64,000 nt of DNA from the NCBI GenBank assembly GCA_020854105.1, contig JADZGB010000040.1, forward strand, positions 62,001-126,000, given 5' to 3'. This DNA comes from Burkholderiales bacterium (GTDB taxonomy: Bacteria; Pseudomonadota; Gammaproteobacteria; Burkholderiales; SHXO01). A program made the position numbers and the translations under genes. Shown here one piece after another: positions 44,320 through 53,553 of this stretch. Position 1 is the first letter of the stretch. Every line of letters begins with the position of its first letter. The notes beneath the pieces are model-generated. The model did no database searches. It saw only the letters and a program-made list of their open reading frames with translations, and was not told the origin of the DNA.

Positions 44320-44517
44320 ATGCGGTTGCTGGATTCCAGCTTCAAGTACGTGCCGGCGGCGCAGACCGACGTCACGCAGACGTGGCTGCGTTTCGGCTAC
44401 CGGCCCACCACGGACGCCGAGCGGCATGCGCGTCAACGGACCGTGCGGGGGAGATTGCGGCGGCCGGCGCTGGCAGTGGCCGGATGCAGGCGCCAGTGCG
44501 ACCCGCAGGCGGCCTGA
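44320..44517 (+). CDS. Small protein of unknown function
   Basis: A 65-residue protein (MRLLDSSFKYVPAAQTDVTQ start, then TWLRFGYRPTTDAERHARQR) that looks like a conserved short betaproteobacterial protein; the spacing AGAAAGGGCA-ATG is acceptable. Probably in the same transcript as the basic protein 67 bp upstream. Function unknown. Confidence 0.5.
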   Translation: MRLLDSSFKYVPAAQTDVTQTWLRFGYRPTTDAERHARQRTVRGRLRRPALAVAGCRRQCDPQAA

Positions 44518-44529
44518 TCCCGCGCGCAC

Positions 44530-45159
44530 TCAGGCGCTGCGCAGCCTCCCGATCTCTTCCCTGAACGCGTCGGCCTGTGCGCGCAGCCGATCGAGCGCGA
44601 TGCCGGGCCTGTACAGCGACGAGCCCAGTCCGAAGCCATTCGCACCGGCTGCCCAGTAGCCGGCCATGTTGTCCAGGCTGATCGAACCCACCGGCAGCAC
44701 CGGAACATTTCGCGGCAGGACCGCGCGCAAGGCCCTGAGCACCATAGGCGGGTTTGCCTCCGCCGGGAACAGCTTCAGGCCATCGGCGCCGGCTTCAAGC
44801 GCGGCAAAGGCCTCGCTCGGGGTGGCGAAACCCGGCAGCGTGATCAGGCCGTGCGGGCGCGCGCGCGCCAGCACGCCAGGGCTGTAGCCGGGAGCAACCA
44901 TCAACCTTCCGCCTGCCCGCACCACCGCTTCCACCTCGGCTTCGTAGAGGACCGTGCCTGCGCCGATGAGCGCATGCCCGGCGTGCGAGCGCGCCAGCCG
45001 CTCGATGCTCTCCAGTGGTTGCGGCGAGTTGAGCGGCACTTCGATGATCGCGAATCCGCATTCGATCAACACCTCGGCCACGTCCAGGCATTCGGAAGGC
45101 GTGACCCCGCGCAGGATGGCCACCAGGGGACAGCGTTGCAGGGCCTGGTCCAGATTCAT
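44530..45159 (-). CDS. dgoA: 2-dehydro-3-deoxy-6-phosphogalactonate aldolase
   Basis: A 209-residue KDPG/KDPGal aldolase-family enzyme: the N-terminal LVAILRGVTPSE and the Schiff-base Lys in GADGLKLFPAEA. It cleaves KDPGal to pyruvate and glyceraldehyde 3-phosphate in the De Ley-Doudoroff galactose pathway. It overlaps dgoK by 4 bases; the pairing fixes the KDPGal over the KDPG assignment. Confidence 0.9.
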   Translation of the reverse strand: MNLDQALQRCPLVAILRGVTPSECLDVAEVLIECGFAIIEVPLNSPQPLESIERLARSHAGHALIGAGTVLYEAEVEAVVRAGGRLMVAPGYSPGVLARARPHGLITLPGFATPSEAFAALEAGADGLKLFPAEANPPMVLRALRAVLPRNVPVLPVGSISLDNMAGYWAAGANGFGLGSSLYRPGIALDRLRAQADAFREEIGRLRSA

Positions 45160-46043
45160 GGCGACATGTGCTCCAGTGTCTGATCGAGGATGTGCAATCC
45201 GGCAGCCGCTGCGTGCTGGTCCAGGGATTGCACGCGCACGCCCCTGCGCTCCAGCGCGTGGCGGTACAGACGGGTCAGTTCGGAACTGCCGAGCAGGCAC
45301 GCGTGGTCCAGTTCCTGCGGCAGTGAGGCCAGTTCGCTGCCGATCAGCAGGCCGGACAGGTAGGCCCCCGAGTGCCCGGCCGGCAACTCGCCGAACAGGG
45401 CGCGCGCGCGCACCCCGAACAGGCGGTGCAGCAGGCCGTCACCGGCTCCGGCATCCAGACCGGCATCGAAGGCGTCCAGGTCCACCGCCACGTCGTCCAT
45501 CATGCGGCCCAGGATGCTGTGGGCCTTGAGCACGGCGAACACCTCGCCCGTCATGAAGGTGGTGAAGCGTTCGATGCACCGCTCGCGCACGTATACCCAC
45601 TTGCTGTGTGTTCCGGGCAGGCAGATCCAGGCATCGGCGACAGGCAACGACTCGAGCACGCCCAGGATCTGCGTCTCCTCGCCGCGCATCACGTCGGGCA
45701 CGCCGGCCGCATCGCGTGTGCACACGCCCGGGGCGATCCAGGCCGCAGCGCCGGTTTCCATGGCGACGCTCACCATGCCGGCAGCGATCGCGTCGGCTCC
45801 CGCGGGCGTCGAGACGTAGGGGGCCTCCTTCCATCCCTGGCGGCTGCCGATCATGCCGCTCATCAGCACCCGCGTCTCGCCGGCAGCGAGCCAATCGCCG
45901 ATGCGGCTCTGGAGCGCCTGCGCGAAACGCCCGTCCTCGACCTGCATGATGCCCATCGGCGCAGCACGCGTCTGCACAATGGAGCCATCGCGCGCCAGAC
46001 GATAGGCGCGGAAGCTCGAGGTGCCCCAGTCGATGGCGATCAT
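45156..46043 (-). CDS. dgoK: 2-dehydro-3-deoxygalactonokinase
   Basis: A 295-residue DgoK-family kinase with the ASKHA phosphate loop at the start (IAIDWGTSSFRAY) and CLPGTHSKWVYV in the second half. It phosphorylates 2-keto-3-deoxygalactonate at C6. The start at 46043 is 20 bp from the hydrolase stop, and the gene overlaps dgoA. No galactonate dehydratase is visible in the window. Confidence 0.92.
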   Translation of the reverse strand: MIAIDWGTSSFRAYRLARDGSIVQTRAAPMGIMQVEDGRFAQALQSRIGDWLAAGETRVLMSGMIGSRQGWKEAPYVSTPAGADAIAAGMVSVAMETGAAAWIAPGVCTRDAAGVPDVMRGEETQILGVLESLPVADAWICLPGTHSKWVYVRERCIERFTTFMTGEVFAVLKAHSILGRMMDDVAVDLDAFDAGLDAGAGDGLLHRLFGVRARALFGELPAGHSGAYLSGLLIGSELASLPQELDHACLLGSSELTRLYRHALERRGVRVQSLDQHAAAAGLHILDQTLEHMSP

Positions 46044-46062
46044 CGGCGCGGCAGCGAGGCGC

Positions 46063-46902
46063 TCAGATGCCCAGAAACTCCGCGACGGCGCCGATCTGGT
46101 CCTCGTCCATCAACGCCGGCGCATGTCCGACCGCCGCGAAGTCGAGCAGGCGTGCACGCGGTCCCCGGCGCGTCATCTCCTGCGCGGTGTCTGCGCGCAG
46201 CAGGTCGGAATCCGCGCCGCGCAGCACGAGCGTAGGGCAGCGCACCGCATCCCACAGCGGCCACAGGACGACGTCCTGCGCCGGTCCGGACAAGGCCTGG
46301 GCGATGGCGGGATCGTAGGCGAGACTCAGTGAGCCGTCCTGGTTGCGGCGGGTGGAGTGGTGCGCGAGGTGCGACCACTGCGCGTCGCTCAGTGGTCCGA
46401 ATGGCGCGTGCACCGTGCGCAGATGCCTCTCCAGCTCGTGTGCATCGGCAAACGGGCCGGTCCTGCCGACGTATCCTGCGAGCCGCTCGAGCGCGGCCCC
46501 GGGAATCAGCGGACCGACGTCGTTGATCACCAGCCGCTCGATCGGGGAGTCCGGCTGGGCCGCGAGCATCATCCCGATCAGGCCGCCCATCGACGTTCCG
46601 ACCCAGCGCACGCGCTCCGCACCGCTGCGCGCGATCAGCGCCGCCATGTCGGAGAGATAGAGGGGATAGCCGTAGTCCTGTGCATACGACAGCCAGTCAC
46701 TCAGTCCCCGGCCCACCACATCGGGACAGAGGACGCGATGGCGGCGGGCCAGGGTGCGGGCCAGATCGTCGAAGTCCCGCCCGTTTCGAGTCAGCCCGTG
46801 CACGCAGATGACCACGTCCGGATTGGCCGCATCGCCCCACTCGGCGTAGCGGATGCGATGGAAGCCGTGCGGCCCGAGGCAGGGCAGGGTCTGGATCTGC
46901 AT
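46063..46902 (-). CDS. Alpha/beta-hydrolase
   Basis: A 279-residue hydrolase with the oxyanion loop CVHGLTRNGRDF, nucleophile GTSMGG, and a C-terminal acid/His region (RGADSDLL; AVGHAPALMDE). The core matches a common betaproteobacterial alpha/beta-hydrolase group of unassigned substrate. It sits between a cytochrome c gene (5 bp) and dgoK, so a lactonase-like role in sugar-acid use is possible but unproven. Confidence 0.88.
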   Translation of the reverse strand: MQIQTLPCLGPHGFHRIRYAEWGDAANPDVVICVHGLTRNGRDFDDLARTLARRHRVLCPDVVGRGLSDWLSYAQDYGYPLYLSDMAALIARSGAERVRWVGTSMGGLIGMMLAAQPDSPIERLVINDVGPLIPGAALERLAGYVGRTGPFADAHELERHLRTVHAPFGPLSDAQWSHLAHHSTRRNQDGSLSLAYDPAIAQALSGPAQDVVLWPLWDAVRCPTLVLRGADSDLLRADTAQEMTRRGPRARLLDFAAVGHAPALMDEDQIGAVAEFLGI

Positions 46903-46907
46903 CGAGG

Positions 46908-47513
46908 CTAGAACAGCCCGGTGATGTAGTGCCCCAGCTGCTCGATCTGCTCGTCGGTCAGGCCGCGCGAGACGCTGGTCATGTTGCCTGCGTCGTTGGT
47001 GCGGTTGCGCGCACGGAAGTCATGCATCTGCTTGACGATGTAGTCATACTCCTGGCCCGCGACGCGCGGCACCTCGTTCTGGCCGGAGAAGCCTCCGAGG
47101 TGGCACATGGTGCACAGTGCGGCATCGGAGACCTTCTTGCCTTCCGCCGCCTTGGCCGCGTCGACCTTGAAGGTGCTCGGCACATGCTTCTGCTTGGAGA
47201 AATACTCCGCCAGATCGTACATGTCCTGGCGCGAGAGGTTCGCCGCCATCGGACTCATGAGCGGGTTCTTGCGGCGCCCCTCCTTGAAGTCCCTGAGCTG
47301 AAGATAGAGATAGCGCGCGGTCTGGCCGGCGAGGTCGGGGTAGGCCTCGCCCTCGGGCGCCGTGCCCGGTGCCACGTTTCCATCCGGTCCGTGGCAGGCG
47401 GCGCACACGGCCACCTTCTGCTTCCCGGCTTCGAGATCGCCTTGCGCGGACGCGGGACCGGCCACTGCCGCCAGGGCGGCGAAGGTGGCCGCAAACAGGA
47501 AGTTGCGTGTCAT
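46908..47513 (-). CDS. Di-haem cytochrome c (c4 type)
   Basis: A 201-residue periplasmic protein with a signal peptide ending GPASAQ and two class-I haem sites (CAACH and CTMCH), each with a later Met ligand (NPLMSPMAAN; NAGNMTSVSRG). This is the duplicated c4 architecture. It probably accepts electrons from the PQQ dehydrogenase upstream, although a hairpin lies between the two genes. Confidence 0.92.
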   Translation of the reverse strand: MTRNFLFAATFAALAAVAGPASAQGDLEAGKQKVAVCAACHGPDGNVAPGTAPEGEAYPDLAGQTARYLYLQLRDFKEGRRKNPLMSPMAANLSRQDMYDLAEYFSKQKHVPSTFKVDAAKAAEGKKVSDAALCTMCHLGGFSGQNEVPRVAGQEYDYIVKQMHDFRARNRTNDAGNMTSVSRGLTDEQIEQLGHYITGLF

Positions 47514-47560
47514 CAGACGCCCTGTCGCGAGTCGTGAGTCCATGGGTTCAGCAATATAAA

Positions 47561-47593
47561 GGCCGTGTCCGGCTCAACGCGCCGGACACGGCC
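47561..47593 (-). terminator. Terminator after the PQQ dehydrogenase gene
   Basis: GGCCGTGTCCGGC, 7-base loop, GCCGGACACGGCC: a perfect 13-bp stem, followed on the minus strand by a U-rich stretch. Confidence 0.8.
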
Positions 47594-47611
47594 CGGGATG
47601 ACGCCAGCGGG

Positions 47612-49327
47612 TCAGGGCAGCGCGAAGACGAGCACGGTGTTGCCGCGCTTGAAGTCGAGCTGCGTGTTGCCGCCTGCGGCCACCGCGATGTACTGCTTGC
47701 CGTTGATCATGTACGAGGTCGCGGGCGCGTTCACGCCGGCGCCGCACTGGAACGACCACAGCTTGTTGCCCTTCTTCGCGTCATAGGCGTTGAAGAAGCC
47801 GTTGCCCTCTCCGGTGAACACCAGATTGCCAGCCGTGGCCAGCACACCGCCCATCAGCGGCTGCTCGGTATCGGCATTCCACACCATCTTGCCGGTGTTG
47901 ATGTCCACAGCGGCCAACCGGCCCCACTGCTTCTCACCAGGGATGACCTTGAAGGCGCCGCCGAGCCACAGCTTGCCGCCGGGATAATCGGCGGCTTCGA
48001 CGTGATAGGTCATCGGCTGATGCAGATTGGCCGCGTAGGCCAGGCCCAGCTTCGGATTGACCGCCATCGGGTTCCACTCCACGCCGCCGTTGGCGCCGGG
48101 CAGCATGCGCGCGCCGTCGGGCGTGGGCAGGACCCACACGTTCTCCTGCGGCACCATCGGATCGGAGTAGCGGATCAGGTCGAGCGTCTTGCGATCGTGA
48201 ACGTAGACGAAGCCGGTCTTGCCGCCATGAATGACGACGTCCTGCATCTTGCCGTCCTTGCCCCTGGCCTGGGTCAGAATGGGCGGGCTGACGGCGTCCA
48301 GATCCCATACGTCGTGCGCGATGTACTGGAAGTGCGCCTTGTACGCGCCGGTATCCAGATCCACCGCGACGATGGAGTCGGTATACAGGTTGTCGCCGGG
48401 GCGCTTGTCGCCATACAGGTCGGGCGAGGGGTTGCCCACCACGAAGTACACGGTCCGGGACTTCATGTCCACCGCGGGGACCATCCACACGCCGCCGCCG
48501 AGGGTCTTGTAGAAGTCGCCGCCTTCCTTGGCCAGCGTCTTCTTCTCCTTCTCGATGTCGCGCAGCATGTTGCGGCCGACCGCGTCATTGACTGCCCACA
48601 CGCCTTCGTGGCCCGTCTCGGGGATGGTGTAGAAGGTCCAGAGCAGTTCCCCGTTGCGGGCATCGTAGGCCTTCACGAAGCCGCGGATGCCGTACTCGCC
48701 GCCGTTGGTGCCGATCAGCACCTTGCCGTCGGCCACCACCGGCGCCATGGTTTCCGAGTAGCCCAGTTCGGGGTCGGCAATCTCGGCCTCCCACACCGAC
48801 TTGCCGGTCCTGGCGTCGAGCGCGATCAGCTTGGCGTCGAGCGTACCCATGTAGACCGTGTCGCCGAAGACGGCCACGCCGCGGTTGTTCGGGCCGCAAC
48901 AGTAGGTGGTGACCGGCCCCATCTTGTGTTTGTAGTGCCAGTACTGCTCTCCGGTGGCCGCATCGATGGCATACACGTGGTTGTAGGACGTGGTGATGTA
49001 CATCACGCCGTTGACCACCACCGGCGCCACTTGCATGGACTCCTTGATCTCGGTCTGGAAGATGAATGCCGGGCGCAGCTTGCCGACATTGCCCGAATGG
49101 ATCTGGTTCTGCGGTGCGTAGCGCAGGTTGCTGTAGCCGCCGTTGGTCTGGAGATAGTTCTTCTTGTCGTTCTCCGTGTTGAGCAGCATCTCGCGTGTGA
49201 CGCGGACATCAGCCTTCATTTCCTTCGAGACAGTGGTCGCGCCGCCGGTGATCTCCTGCGCCCCCGCGCCACCGGCCATGCCTGCGGCAAGCAGCGCCAA
49301 GGCGAGCAGTTGCAATTGCTTTGTCAT
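47612..49327 (-). CDS. PQQ-dependent alcohol dehydrogenase, probably lanthanide type
   Basis: A 571-residue quinoprotein with signal peptide ([10 protein letters not shown]), an eight-bladed propeller with W-motif repeats, and a vicinal disulfide CC in [10 protein letters not shown] above PQQ. The catalytic Asp lies in [11 protein letters not shown]; the second Asp two residues later (D-x-D) is the signature of lanthanide-dependent XoxF/ExaF/PedH-type enzymes, where calcium enzymes have Ala or Ser. No own cytochrome domain. ATG 49327 has GGGAGGA upstream. Substrate: a primary alcohol or aldehyde, not defined. Confidence 0.9.
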   Translation of the reverse strand: MTKQLQLLALALLAAGMAGGAGAQEITGGATTVSKEMKADVRVTREMLLNTENDKKNYLQTNGGYSNLRYAPQNQIHSGNVGKLRPAFIFQTEIKESMQVAPVVVNGVMYITTSYNHVYAIDAATGEQYWHYKHKMGPVTTYCCGPNNRGVAVFGDTVYMGTLDAKLIALDARTGKSVWEAEIADPELGYSETMAPVVADGKVLIGTNGGEYGIRGFVKAYDARNGELLWTFYTIPETGHEGVWAVNDAVGRNMLRDIEKEKKTLAKEGGDFYKTLGGGVWMVPAVDMKSRTVYFVVGNPSPDLYGDKRPGDNLYTDSIVAVDLDTGAYKAHFQYIAHDVWDLDAVSPPILTQARGKDGKMQDVVIHGGKTGFVYVHDRKTLDLIRYSDPMVPQENVWVLPTPDGARMLPGANGGVEWNPMAVNPKLGLAYAANLHQPMTYHVEAADYPGGKLWLGGAFKVIPGEKQWGRLAAVDINTGKMVWNADTEQPLMGGVLATAGNLVFTGEGNGFFNAYDAKKGNKLWSFQCGAGVNAPATSYMINGKQYIAVAAGGNTQLDFKRGNTVLVFALP

Positions 49328-49423
49328 GAATCCTCCCGAACCCTGCATCGATTGATGTAAGACATACAAGCCTGAGCGACTGTCCGCAGTGTGTTGCGGG
49401 CGAGACTGTCGCTGGCGACTGAC

Positions 49424-49429
49424 TATAAT
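49424..49429 (+). promoter_or_regulatory. Candidate -10 box for the ankyrin protein gene
   Basis: A perfect TATAAT in the gap between the divergent PQQ dehydrogenase and ankyrin genes; no good -35 at 17 bp, so it may need an activator. Confidence 0.4.
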
Positions 49430-49462
49430 GAAACTCTCCCCGGGTAACAAGGAATAACTCCC

Positions 49463-50155
49463 GTGTTCCATGAGGCAATTGCGCGCTTTCGCGGTGGCCG
49501 TCATATCGTCGTGGCATGCGCGATCGCGCTGGCATTCCCGGTTGCTGCAACCGCACAAACGGGGCAGCCGGTGAAGAGCCTGAACGCGCAGCTGCTCGAG
49601 TTCGCCAGGCAGGGGGATGCCGGACGGGTGCGCAAGGTGCTGGAGGCCGGTGCGGCCCCGGACTCGCGAAATCGCAACGGCGAGACCGCGCTGTTCATGT
49701 TCTCGCGCGAGGGATCGCTGGAGGTGGTGACCATGCTGCTGCAGGCCGGCGCAGACCCCAACCTGGCGAACCTGGAGAAGGCAACGCCCCTGATGGCCGC
49801 AGCCCATGGCGGCTTCACCGCGGTGGCGCAGGCGCTCGTGGCGGCCGGGGCGGACGTGGACGCGGTGGACCAGATCGACAAGACCGCCGTGATCTATGCG
49901 GCGGCCAATGGCCATGTGCAGATGCTCGACCTGCTGCTCGATCGGGGGATCGAGGTCGATGCCCGCTACCGCCATGCCCTGACCGCGCTGATGTGGGCGG
50001 CCGGATACGGCAGGACGCCGGCCGTCGCGCACCTGCTGGAACGCGGTGCGGATGCTTCGCTGCGCGACGACCGTGGATTGACCGCCGGGGATATCGCGGT
50101 ACGCCAGGGACATGCCGAGACCGCCGCGGTGCTGCAGGCAGCCGTTGCCAGATAG
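49463..50155 (+). CDS. Exported ankyrin-repeat protein
   Basis: A 230-residue protein with a signal peptide ([11 protein letters not shown]) and five or six ankyrin repeats ([58 protein letters not shown]). Periplasmic ankyrin proteins beside PQQ dehydrogenases or catalases are thought to assist or protect the enzyme. It is divergent from the dehydrogenase gene. Confidence 0.9.
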   Translation: MFHEAIARFRGGRHIVVACAIALAFPVAATAQTGQPVKSLNAQLLEFARQGDAGRVRKVLEAGAAPDSRNRNGETALFMFSREGSLEVVTMLLQAGADPNLANLEKATPLMAAAHGGFTAVAQALVAAGADVDAVDQIDKTAVIYAAANGHVQMLDLLLDRGIEVDARYRHALTALMWAAGYGRTPAVAHLLERGADASLRDDRGLTAGDIAVRQGHAETAAVLQAAVAR

Positions 50156-50241
50156 CCCGGCCGGGGCTCGCTCACACGAGCTCCCGGGCGCCGGTTGCGG
50201 TCCGTGAGCACGGCCAACGAGCATGGATCGGCGACGCGGGT

Positions 50242-51150
50242 TCAGGCGAGCGGCGTGCGGAACAGCAGGATCAGGCAACCGCTGGCGGCCACGATTGCGA
50301 TGCCGAGCTGGATCGCGGTCCAGCTGCGATAGCGCCTGGCCAGGAGTCCAGGATCGAGGTTCGAAAGCACGAACATGCGCCCGTCGCGCGGGGCGCGCAG
50401 CACGTGCGTGCCGGGCTGGCTGCGGATCCCGGCGTGGCGGCTTGACACCTCACGCTGCGCCGCGCGGCGCGCGAGCGCCCATTCCTTCAGGCTCACCTCG
50501 CCGTCTTCGTCGAGGTCGAAGCGCGCGCGCAGTGCGGCCGGTTCACGCTTCCAGCCGTCCAGCAGATGGCCTACGTCGGCGCGATGGTCGAGGTCGGCAT
50601 TGCCGCCGCCGATGGTGGCGAATTCTCCCAGCGCATACACGCGCGCATTCATGATCAGCAACCATTCGGTGTAGCGCATGTCTCGCTCGACCCAGCGCCG
50701 CATGTGATCGGTGACGACCTCGGCGCGCTCGGGGTCGATCAGCACCGTGCCGCTGCCGTCCTCCAGCCGGAACGAGGCGTCACTGCGTCCTGCGCCGCGC
50801 GTATACCACTTGTTGTCGCGCCGCTCCTCCACGCGGAAGCGATACCACACGCAGGGCGTGCGCGAATGGGGTGACAGGAGCGGGGCCTCGCCGAAGGGGC
50901 GCGCCTTGCCGACCAGCTCCACGTAGCCCTGGTGGGCCGAACCGATGCGCGAGGTGGGCGTGTCCGAGACCGCACGCGCGCGCCGGAAGTTGGCCGCCCA
51001 CAGCGCCGCGCTGGTGAGCGCGATGGCACCGAGAACGGCCAGCCATGCCTCGGCCGATTTCAGGTGCAGGCCCACGCCCAGCAGGCCGACATGGCCGACG
51101 GAGGCGAGCTGGTTGGCGAAGCCCTCCCACAGCCGGGTGCGCGAGATCAC
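50242..51150 (-). CDS. Membrane GIDE-domain (MULAN-like) protein with EF-hand
   Basis: A 302-residue protein with one N-terminal and one C-terminal transmembrane helix. Between them is a GIDE/BAM-like domain ([33 protein letters not shown]), the middle domain of the mitochondrial E3 ligase MUL1, without a RING. An EF-hand loop ([13 protein letters not shown]) follows. Such bacterial proteins commonly pair with LemA, which is the next gene upstream (35 bp). The GTG at 51150 is the best start. Role unknown. Confidence 0.85.
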   Translation of the reverse strand: MISRTRLWEGFANQLASVGHVGLLGVGLHLKSAEAWLAVLGAIALTSAALWAANFRRARAVSDTPTSRIGSAHQGYVELVGKARPFGEAPLLSPHSRTPCVWYRFRVEERRDNKWYTRGAGRSDASFRLEDGSGTVLIDPERAEVVTDHMRRWVERDMRYTEWLLIMNARVYALGEFATIGGGNADLDHRADVGHLLDGWKREPAALRARFDLDEDGEVSLKEWALARRAAQREVSSRHAGIRSQPGTHVLRAPRDGRMFVLSNLDPGLLARRYRSWTAIQLGIAIVAASGCLILLFRTPLA

Positions 51151-51185
51151 GGCAGGCCGCTGCGAGAGAGCGCCGCGCGGCGCGC

Positions 51186-51761
51186 TCAGGCCGCGAACAG
51201 CTCGCGCACGTTCATGTCCGCCTTCTCGGGCCCGGAGAAGCGCAGGTGGGCGCGCCTGGGGAAGTCGAACATACGCGCGACCAGCACCTCCGGGAACTGC
51301 TCGATGCGCACGTTGTTGATGTTCACGCTCTCGTTGTAGTACTCGCGCCGGTCGCTGATTGCGTTCTCCAGCGCACTGATGCGGTGTTGCAGGTTGAGGA
51401 ACTGCTCGTTGCTGCGCAGTTCGGGATAGGCCTCGGCCACCGCGAACAGGTTGCCCAGGCTGGCACGCAGGGCACTCTCGGCCGGTCCGAGGGCGGCCGG
51501 GCTGTGCGACTGCTGGGCGGCAAACACCCGGGAGCGCGCCTCGATCACGCGTTGCAGCGTTTCCTGCTCGAACTGCCGGTACTGTCGGCACACCTCGACC
51601 AGCTTCGGCAGTTCGTCGTGGCGCTGCTTGAGCAGCACCTCGATGTTGGACCATGCCTGGGAGACGTTGTGCTTCACGCTGACCAGGCCGTTGTAGAGCA
51701 TGATCCCGTAGGCGAGCACGAGAACCAGTGCGAGCACGAGGACTAACGCATACAGGCTCAC
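51186..51761 (-). CDS. lemA: LemA family protein
   Basis: A 191-residue protein with one N-terminal membrane helix and a four-helix LemA domain (YNGLVSVKHNVSQAWSNIEV, LLKQRHDELPKLVE, FPEVLVARMF). LemA proteins are envelope-associated with unclear roles. It is the first gene of a two-gene lemA-GIDE operon. Confidence 0.93.
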   Translation of the reverse strand: MSLYALVLVLALVLVLAYGIMLYNGLVSVKHNVSQAWSNIEVLLKQRHDELPKLVEVCRQYRQFEQETLQRVIEARSRVFAAQQSHSPAALGPAESALRASLGNLFAVAEAYPELRSNEQFLNLQHRISALENAISDRREYYNESVNINNVRIEQFPEVLVARMFDFPRRAHLRFSGPEKADMNVRELFAA

Positions 51762-51837
51762 CGGCTACTCCTTGTATCCATGGGGAAACGGACAGGTCGG
51801 GATGCAGCATCCGTGCCACTGGCCAGGGCCGTTCTAC

Positions 51838-51876
51838 TGCCTGGATTCCGGCGTTCGCCGCAATGCCCGGGATGCG
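51838..51876. repeat. Dispersed palindromic repeat unit
   Basis: CTGGATTCCGGCGTTCGCCG followed by CAATGCCCGGG, a diverged member of the repeat family seen at 14.5, 20.8, 26.75 and 57.2 kb, in the gap before lysC. Confidence 0.6.
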
Positions 51877-51952
51877 CCATGGCGCAGCCAGGCAGTGCCG
51901 TCAGGCCCTTCGGTTACAATCGCGCGTTTTGGAAATCGGCCCTCTAGGCGTC

Positions 51953-53206
51953 ATGTCACTCATTGTCCAGAAGTTCGGCGGCACCTCGGTGGGCAGCGTC
52001 GATCGCATCAGGAACGTCGCCCGCCGCGTCGCCAAATGGTCGGCCGCCGGCCACCAGGTCGTGGTGGTTCCCTCCGCCATGTCCGGCGAGACCAACCGCC
52101 TGATCGCGCTGGCCAGGGAGATCCAGTCCACCCCCGACCCGCGCGAACTGGACGTGGTGGCCTCCACTGGCGAGCAGGTGACGGTGGGGCTGCTGTCGAT
52201 GGCGCTCATGGAACTGGGGGTCAAGGCCAAGAGCTACACCGGCAGCCAGGTTCGCGTGCTGACCGACAACTCCTTCAACAGAGCCCGCATCCAGTCCATC
52301 GACGAGGCCCGCCTGCGTGCCGACCTCGCTGCCGGCGTCGTGCCGGTGGTTGCCGGGTTCCAGGGTGTGGATCCGGACGGCAATATCACGACTCTGGGCC
52401 GCGGCGGATCGGACACCTCGGCGGTGGCGCTGGCTGTCGCGCTGCGCGCAGACGAGTGCCTGATCTTCACCGATGTCGACGGGGTCTATACCACCGACCC
52501 GCGCATCGTGCCGGAAGCCCGGCGCCTGCCCACCATCACCTTCGAGGAGATGCTGGAGATGGCCAGCCTGGGCTCCAAGGTGTTGCAGATCCGCTCGGTG
52601 GAGTTTGCCGGCAAGTACAAGGTGCGGCTGCGCGTGCTGTCCAGCCTGACCGACCCCCTGATTCCGGTGGCCGAGGAAGCCCATTCCGGCACGCTCATCA
52701 CATTCGAGGAAGACGAACGCATGGAACGCGCAATCATCTCCGGCATCGCCCACAGCCGCGACGAGGCCAAGATCACCGTGATGGGTGTGCCGGATCGTCC
52801 AGGCATCGCCTACGCCATCCTCGGGCCGATCGCCGACGCGAAGATCGACGTGGACGTCATCATCCAGAACGCGAGCGTGGACGGCCTCACCGACTTCTCC
52901 TTCACCGTGCCGCGCAACGACTTCAGCAAGGCGATGGAGATCGCCCGCAAGGTGCAGGCGCATATCGGCGCGCGCGACATCGTGGGTGACAACAAGGTGT
53001 GCAAGGTGTCGATCGTCGGCGTGGGCATGCGCTCGCATCCGGGTGTGGCCAGCCAGATGTTCCGCACGCTCGCGGAGGAGGGAATCAACATCCAGATGAT
53101 CTCGACCTCGGAGATCAAGATCTCGGTGGTGGTCGACGAGAAGTACATGGAACTGGCCGTGCGTGTGCTGCACCGTGGGTTCGAACTGGAGTCGCAGCCG
53201 GTGTAG
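51953..53206 (+). CDS. lysC: Aspartate kinase
   Basis: A 417-residue aspartokinase with KFGGTSVGS at the N-terminus, the substrate loop GRGGSDTSA, and two C-terminal ACT domains (VMGVPDRPGIAYAILGPIAD; VGVGMRSHPGVASQMFRTLA) for feedback by lysine/threonine. It catalyses the first step of Asp-family amino acid synthesis. The long upstream in-frame extension is non-coding repeat sequence; ATG 51953 is the family start. Confidence 0.96.
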   Translation: MSLIVQKFGGTSVGSVDRIRNVARRVAKWSAAGHQVVVVPSAMSGETNRLIALAREIQSTPDPRELDVVASTGEQVTVGLLSMALMELGVKAKSYTGSQVRVLTDNSFNRARIQSIDEARLRADLAAGVVPVVAGFQGVDPDGNITTLGRGGSDTSAVALAVALRADECLIFTDVDGVYTTDPRIVPEARRLPTITFEEMLEMASLGSKVLQIRSVEFAGKYKVRLRVLSSLTDPLIPVAEEAHSGTLITFEEDERMERAIISGIAHSRDEAKITVMGVPDRPGIAYAILGPIADAKIDVDVIIQNASVDGLTDFSFTVPRNDFSKAMEIARKVQAHIGARDIVGDNKVCKVSIVGVGMRSHPGVASQMFRTLAEEGINIQMISTSEIKISVVVDEKYMELAVRVLHRGFELESQPV

Positions 53207-53242
53207 AACTACGCTCGGGTCGAGAGCCGCGGAGCGCTGTGC

Positions 53243-53248
53243 TATAGT
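53243..53248 (+). promoter_or_regulatory. Candidate -10 box of a short tRNA-like transcription unit
   Basis: TATAGT about 40 bp after lysC, in a GC-rich setting; the -35 is poor. It would start RNA near 53255. Confidence 0.4.
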
Positions 53249-53254
53249 CGCGCC

Positions 53255-53340
53255 GTGCGCGCGGTGGTTTTGGAGATGCCCGAGAGGCCCCGCGTGCCGT
53301 CAGGCACGCGCAACAGAGAATGGCGGGCGCCGTTCTGTTT
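53255..53340 (+). ncRNA. Candidate small RNA containing a tRNA-Ser 5'-arm copy
   Basis: GAGATGCCCGAGAGGCC (53273-53289) is identical to bases of the real tRNA-Ser exactly 150 bp downstream. It is followed by a perfect hairpin (CGCGTGCC, GTCA, GGCACGCG) and a second stem-loop ending in TTT (53312-53340). It cannot form a whole tRNA. It may be a decayed tRNA gene or a tRNA-derived RNA. Confidence 0.35.
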
Positions 53341-53419
53341 GAGAACCGATGGCGCCGCCTTCGGCCGCCCCTCAGCTCTCGATGAATAGGAATTTGTAGT
53401 GCAGCAGTAAAGACAACAA

Positions 53420-53512
53420 GGAGAGATGCCCGAGAGGCCGAAGGGGGCGCCCTGCTAAGGCGTTATACGGCTTATACCCGTATCGAGGGTTCGAATCCCT
53501 CTCTCTCCGCCA
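53420..53512 (+). tRNA. tRNA-Ser (anticodon GCU)
   Basis: 93 bases with a long variable arm. The acceptor arms GGAGAGA/TCTCTCC pair perfectly, followed by G and encoded CCA. The anticodon loop CTGCTAA gives GCU (reads AGC/AGU); the T loop is TTCGAAT. Confidence 0.95.
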
Positions 53513-53553
53513 GACAAACAGAAAGCCGGCCTCGAGCCGGCTTTCTGTTTGTC
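53513..53553 (+). terminator. Strong terminator-like hairpin after tRNA-Ser
   Basis: A perfect 18-bp stem beginning GACAAACAGAAAGCCGGC, loop CTCGA, then its complement. The A-tract on one side and T-tract on the other could terminate in both directions. Confidence 0.9.

Noticed and set aside
47369..49360. A 663-codon plus-strand frame opposite the PQQ dehydrogenase
   Set aside because: Antisense shadow; no motif and no ribosome site.
53273..53340. A second complete tRNA-Ser gene
   Set aside because: Only the 5' arm is present; anticodon and T arms are missing.
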